Shown here one piece after another: positions 60,765 through 64,000 of a stretch of 64,000 bases of DNA. The translations under genes and the position numbers were made by a program. Each line of letters opens with the position of its first letter. Position 1 is the first letter of the stretch. Location of the stretch: positions 1 through 64,000 of the forward strand of contig CAVQXT010000003.1 in assembly GCA_963717945.1 (NCBI GenBank), written 5' to 3'. The DNA is from FEN-299 sp963717945 (GTDB lineage: Bacteria; Acidobacteriota; Vicinamibacteria; Vicinamibacterales; Fen-181). The notes beneath the pieces are model-generated. The model was not told the DNA's origin. It was given only the letters and a program-made list of their open reading frames with translations, and searched no databases.

Positions 60765-62045
60765 ATGCATACCAGCCATCGCAAGATCGCGTGGCTCCTG
60801 ATTCTGTTGTGGATAGTTCCCGGCCTTGTCTTCGCTCAAGAGAGAGCCAGACTCCTTGGCAGGGTCGTCGATCCGCAGGGCAAGCCGATCCCGGGCGTGA
60901 AGGTGACGGTGACGTGCAAGCAGGATCCGAAGTTCCACGAAACGCGCACGACCGACAAGAGGGGCACCTTCACCGTCATCTTCAACCAAATCGAGGTCAC
61001 GTTCCAGTATCTCTTCGAGAAGGAAGGGTTCACGACCCTCGAGGCGAACCAGGACTGGAGCGCGGAGGGTTCACAGCGCTTCGACTGGACGATGCAGCCC
61101 GGGACCAACGAGGTCAAGGTCCAGGAGGCCGGCGCGGCTGCCCCGGTCTCGACCTCACCGGAAGCCGTCACGGCGTACAACGCGGGCGTGGCGGCGGTCA
61201 GGGCGAAGGACATGAAGACGGCAGTCGCGAAATTCTCGGAGGCGGTGGCGAGCGACCCCAAGCTGGTCGTGGCCTGGATCGCGCTTTCCTCGGCTCAGTA
61301 CCAGACGAGGGATTTCAAGGACTCTGCGGAATCCGCGGAGAAGGCCGTGGCGCTCGGCTCGAAGGATGAGGCGCTGCTCACGACGAGATACCAGGCCTAC
61401 AAGAACGCCGGAGAGGACACGAAGGCCGCGGAGGCGCTCAAGGATCTCGAGAAGGTCGGCCGCGCGGGCGAGGAAGCCAAGAAACTCCACAACGAGGGAG
61501 TCGCGCTCGCAAAGGCCGGTGACAACCTGGGCGCCATCGCCAAGTTCAAGGAGGCGCTGGCGCTCGACCCGACGCTGACGGCGTCGGCCGTCGGCATGTC
61601 CACCGCGGCGCTCAAGGCGGGGGAGTACGGCGACGCGGCGACGGCGGCCGAGGCGATCCTGAAGCAGGATCCCAAGAACGACGCGGCGCTGCGGCTCCGC
61701 TACAACGCCTGCCTGAAGCTGAACGACCCCGACCGGATGACCGACGCGCTGATCGGCCTGGCCGCGGTGGACCCGGTCGTCGCGAAGAAGGGGCTGCTGA
61801 AGCTCTCGGTCGACTCCTACTACGACCCCAACAGCAAGGACCATGGCAAGGCGGGCTTCCAGAAGGTCCTCGAGATGGATCCGAACGAGCCGTACTCCAA
61901 CTTCTACCTCGCCTCGATGCTCGTGGCGGATGGCAAGAACGCCGAGGCGAAGCCCCACCTCGAGAAGGTCGTCGCGGCGATCCCGAATACGGATCAGGGC
62001 AAGCTGGCCAAGGACATGCTCAAGCAGCTCGAGAGCATCAAGTAG
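60765..62045 (+). CDS. Exported TPR protein with carboxypeptidase-regulatory-like domain
   Basis: Protein of 426 residues; GAGGAGAGG lies about 9 nt upstream of the ATG. A signal peptide (IAWLLILLWIVPGLVFAQ) is followed by a beta-sandwich domain (LLGRVVDPQGKPIPGVKVTV) and at least six TPR units (AVAKFSEAVASDPKLVVAWI; AIAKFKEALALDPTLTASAV; ADGKNAEAKPHLEKVVAAIP). This combination is common in Acidobacteriota secretomes. Function unknown; probably protein scaffolding in the envelope. Confidence 0.88.
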   Translation: MHTSHRKIAWLLILLWIVPGLVFAQERARLLGRVVDPQGKPIPGVKVTVTCKQDPKFHETRTTDKRGTFTVIFNQIEVTFQYLFEKEGFTTLEANQDWSAEGSQRFDWTMQPGTNEVKVQEAGAAAPVSTSPEAVTAYNAGVAAVRAKDMKTAVAKFSEAVASDPKLVVAWIALSSAQYQTRDFKDSAESAEKAVALGSKDEALLTTRYQAYKNAGEDTKAAEALKDLEKVGRAGEEAKKLHNEGVALAKAGDNLGAIAKFKEALALDPTLTASAVGMSTAALKAGEYGDAATAAEAILKQDPKNDAALRLRYNACLKLNDPDRMTDALIGLAAVDPVVAKKGLLKLSVDSYYDPNSKDHGKAGFQKVLEMDPNEPYSNFYLASMLVADGKNAEAKPHLEKVVAAIPNTDQGKLAKDMLKQLESIK

Positions 62046-62095
62046 GGCCCGACCGAGTGTAGGGCGGGCCTTCAGGCCTGCCGCAAGAAAGTACA

Positions 62096-62123
62096 GGGGC
62101 GGTTCCCGCGAGGGGATCGCCCC
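62096..62123 (+). terminator. Strong 12-bp hairpin with GCGA tetraloop
   Basis: GGGGCGGTTCCC-GCGA-GGGGATCGCCCC pairs completely, with two G-U pairs, and is followed by TTCGTC. It lies 50 bp after the TPR gene. The U tract is poor, so termination is plausible but not certain. Confidence 0.5.
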
Positions 62124-62165
62124 TTCGTCATGTACGCGCGCCGATTCTAGGAGGGCCGGCCCGTA

Positions 62166-62257
62166 AGGCTTCAGGCTTTCGGCTCTGGGCTCTGGGCGCC
62201 GTCCGGACCGCGGGCCAGACACCGCCGAGAGCCCGAGAGCCCAAAGCCGAGAGCCGG
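62166..62257. repeat. Degenerate GGCTCTGGGCTCTGGGC / GCCCGAGAGCCC repeat
   Basis: Tandem GGCTTTCGGCTCTGGGCTCT words are followed by their complement (GAGAGCCCGAGAGCCC, AAAGCCGAGAGCC), forming a loose hairpin between convergent genes. Confidence 0.6.
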
Positions 62258-62259
62258 CA

Positions 62260-62298
62260 TAAAAAGAAAGGGGGCGGCCCCTTTCGGAACCGCCCCCA
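62260..62298 (-). terminator. Rho-independent terminator of the TonB-dependent receptor gene
   Basis: On the minus strand GGGGGCGG...CCGCCCCC forms a GC-rich stem followed by TTTCTTTTT. It begins 26 bp after the receptor stop, the expected place. Confidence 0.85.
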
Positions 62299-62323
62299 AT
62301 AGTCTTACGGCCGTGCCGCTCGA

Positions 62324-64000
62324 CTAGAACGTGAACTGGAACCCGGTGTGGATGTACCGGCCGAGCGAATCGTACGTGTTGTAGAACCCGGCGCCGTAGT
62401 CGTTCGGGCTCGACCCGATGCCGAGCGGCGGCTCCTTGTCGAGCACGTTGTTCACACCACCGATGAAGGTGATGTTCTTGGTGATCTTCCACTGCACCCC
62501 AAAGTCCAGCCAGCTGAACGACGGGATGTTCGCCGCCATGTTGCCATTGGCCTCGAGCCTCGCGAACCGCGTCGGGTTCGCCAGGTTGATCTGCGAGCTG
62601 CCCGAGTCCTCCATCACCGGCCCGATGAAGCGCCAACCGGCGGAGATGGTGACCTTCCACGGGGTCTCCCACGAGAACCGCGTCAGGTGCCGCCACTTCG
62701 GCGTCGGCACGCCGCAGATGTTGCCGAACAGGCCGACGCAGTCGTACGAGAACAGACCGGTGTCGACGTACGACTTCAGCAGGTAGGTGCCGATGAGGTT
62801 GACGCTGAACGCGCCGAGATCGCCAGGCATCGGCCGGGTGTAGCTGGCCGTAACGTCGAGGCCGCGCGACTGGAGCGCGCCGACGTTCAGGTTCAGCGTC
62901 TGGATGTAGCCGGTGGTCTGGAGCCACGTCGTGAAGAACTGGTCGCGGTGAATGAACCCGCACATCGTGGGGTTACCGGTGTTCGCGCAGACGTTCTGGA
63001 TGTCCGACGACCCGTAGCTCCCGATCGTCCCGTTGATCTTGATGTCGTAGTAGTCGAACGTCGCCGTGAAGCCCGGCAGGAACTTCCTCGGCGTGATGAC
63101 CGCACCCGCAGTCCAGGTATTCGCGACCTCGGGACTGAGGTTCGGGTTGCCGCCGCCCAGGGTGTTGTACTGCCCGGCCGGGTTGGTGGCCACCGTGCCG
63201 TACCGGTTGGCCGGCACGCCCAGCAGCACGCACTGCGCCTGCGACGCCGACGGCGTCTCACCCAGGCTGAACTGGCCCGCGCACAGGTCCTCGCTGCCAC
63301 CGAGGCCGATGCCCTGCGGTGTGTACAGCTCGGAGATGTTGGGCGACCGCGTCGCGCGGTTGTAGCCAGCCCGGACCTTGAAGTCCGGCGTCAGCGCCCA
63401 CGACACCTGCAGCTTGTAGGTTGCGTGGGTGCCCGTGCTGCTGTAATTCGACTCACGGATACCGGCTTCAAGGGAGAAGTCCTTGACCATCGGCTTGTCC
63501 TGCACGATCGGGATCAGGCCTTCGGCGAAGAACTCCTTCACGCTGTAGGTGCCCTCGATCGAGTTGGTCGGCCCGCCCGAGCCCGCGCCCAGCGCGTTCT
63601 CGAACGGATAGTCGGAGCGCACGAACAGGTACTCCTGGCGATACTCGCCGCCGAACGCGACCTTTACGGCCTCGGTCGCCATCGGCGACACGATTCCGTA
63701 GTCCTTCAGGTCGGCCTTCAGGGTGCCGTTGAACACGCGCGTCCGCGTGCCGCTGTCGAGCGCTTCGTCCAGGTTCAGGTACGCCAGCGCCGCAGGCGTG
63801 ACGTGGCCCAGCTCGAAGATGTTCCACGGCACGCACGTGGCCCCGGTGGTGTCGGTGCAGACCGGCTGTCCCGACACTGGGTCCGTCGTGACCAGCAGCG
63901 AGTTCTGGAGCCGGTTGACGTTGAGGTCGTTCGAGTAGGTCTGGGGCGAGCGCACGGACGACTGCAAGCCGTACACGTCGTAGCTCCACACGTTGTTGAG
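62324..64000 (-). CDS. TonB-dependent receptor, C-terminal part (runs off the window)
   Basis: At least 558 residues of a TonB-dependent outer-membrane receptor; the 5' end is outside the window. The barrel has typical signatures such as VRAGYNRATRSPNISELYTP and GGNPNLSPEVANTWTAG, and ends with the aromatic strand GRYIHTGFQFTF. A DKEPPLGIGSSPNDYG loop precedes the last strand. It resembles acidobacterial and Bacteroidota receptors with DUF560/STN-like N-termini, but the N-terminal domains are not visible. Substrate unknown. Confidence 0.9.
   Translation of the reverse strand, partial: LNNVWSYDVYGLQSSVRSPQTYSNDLNVNRLQNSLLVTTDPVSGQPVCTDTTGATCVPWNIFELGHVTPAALAYLNLDEALDSGTRTRVFNGTLKADLKDYGIVSPMATEAVKVAFGGEYRQEYLFVRSDYPFENALGAGSGGPTNSIEGTYSVKEFFAEGLIPIVQDKPMVKDFSLEAGIRESNYSSTGTHATYKLQVSWALTPDFKVRAGYNRATRSPNISELYTPQGIGLGGSEDLCAGQFSLGETPSASQAQCVLLGVPANRYGTVATNPAGQYNTLGGGNPNLSPEVANTWTAGAVITPRKFLPGFTATFDYYDIKINGTIGSYGSSDIQNVCANTGNPTMCGFIHRDQFFTTWLQTTGYIQTLNLNVGALQSRGLDVTASYTRPMPGDLGAFSVNLIGTYLLKSYVDTGLFSYDCVGLFGNICGVPTPKWRHLTRFSWETPWKVTISAGWRFIGPVMEDSGSSQINLANPTRFARLEANGNMAANIPSFSWLDFGVQWKITKNITFIGGVNNVLDKEPPLGIGSSPNDYGAGFYNTYDSLGRYIHTGFQFTF

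Overview
The window is GC-rich bacterial chromosome, densely coding on both strands, and most likely comes from an Acidobacteriota genome of the Vicinamibacteria type. That placement is an inference. It rests on two secreted proteins of the acidobacterial VWFA-related type (an N-terminal TFRSGV...DF.I.DDGKP-like segment before the VWA fold), on TonB-dependent receptors with N-terminal carboxypeptidase-regulatory-like domains, and on the general gene repertoire. I see no rRNA, phage, integrase, transposase or CRISPR. One tRNA (Glu, CUC anticodon) and one toxin-antitoxin pair are present.

Layout. 0-2.3 kb: molybdenum-cofactor genes (moaB/mog-type, moeA), then a peroxiredoxin-like gene with an in-frame UGA at the CxxC position. 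2.4-4.1 kb: a VWFA-related secreted protein. 4.2-9.5 kb: a cobalamin riboswitch driving a B12 uptake operon (btuB-type receptor, btuD, btuC, btuF). 9.6-17.1 kb, minus strand: moeB/rhodanese, then a complete ISC iron-sulfur operon in canonical order (iscR-iscS-iscU-iscA-hscB-hscA-fdx-iscX). 17.4-24.6 kb: a second TonB-dependent receptor, HAD phosphatase, aminotransferase, homoserine dehydrogenase with a repeat-derived tail, and a glutaredoxin-like gene that also has an in-frame UGA at its CxxC position. 24.7-29 kb: a PilT-like ATPase, HAD phosphatase, and divergent queD/queC (preQ0 synthesis). 29-38.5 kb: DUF4097-type lipoprotein, sigma-54 activator, HD-GYP/GAF/GGDEF protein, fabI, OsmC, a broken acyltransferase and a second VWFA protein. 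39-48 kb: gamma-glutamyltransferase, ornithine-cyclodeaminase family protein, TPR protein, and a KaiC-type ATPase followed by a PAS/GAF kinase with frame breaks. 48.4-54 kb: HigB/HigA-like module, tRNA-Glu, M23 peptidase, ctaB with an ABC exporter and a DUF420 protein. 54-64 kb: two serine hydrolases (one fused to a NamZ/DUF1343 domain), an alkaline-phosphatase/sulfatase-fold protein, a TPR protein and the C-terminal part of a third TonB-dependent receptor that runs off the window.

The most notable signal is the pair of probable selenoproteins, a Prx-like protein (U46xxC49) and a Grx-like protein (U11xxC14). In each, the UGA replaces the first Cys of the CxxC motif, the frame stays open and conserved on both sides, and a perfect or near-perfect 8-bp stem with a 3-nt loop beginning with G lies 21-23 nt downstream, matching bacterial SECIS geometry. 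No selA/B/C/D gene is in the window.

The second theme is a high load of short palindromic and tandem repeats in nearly every intergenic gap: an exactly 103-bp element in three copies, paired GCGCAGG-type hairpins, TGGTCAGTGG-type hairpins, CCTCCTGG-type hairpins, a 78-bp near-perfect palindrome, and 25-bp and 20-bp tandem arrays. Some repeats have become part of coding sequences (btuF, homoserine dehydrogenase).
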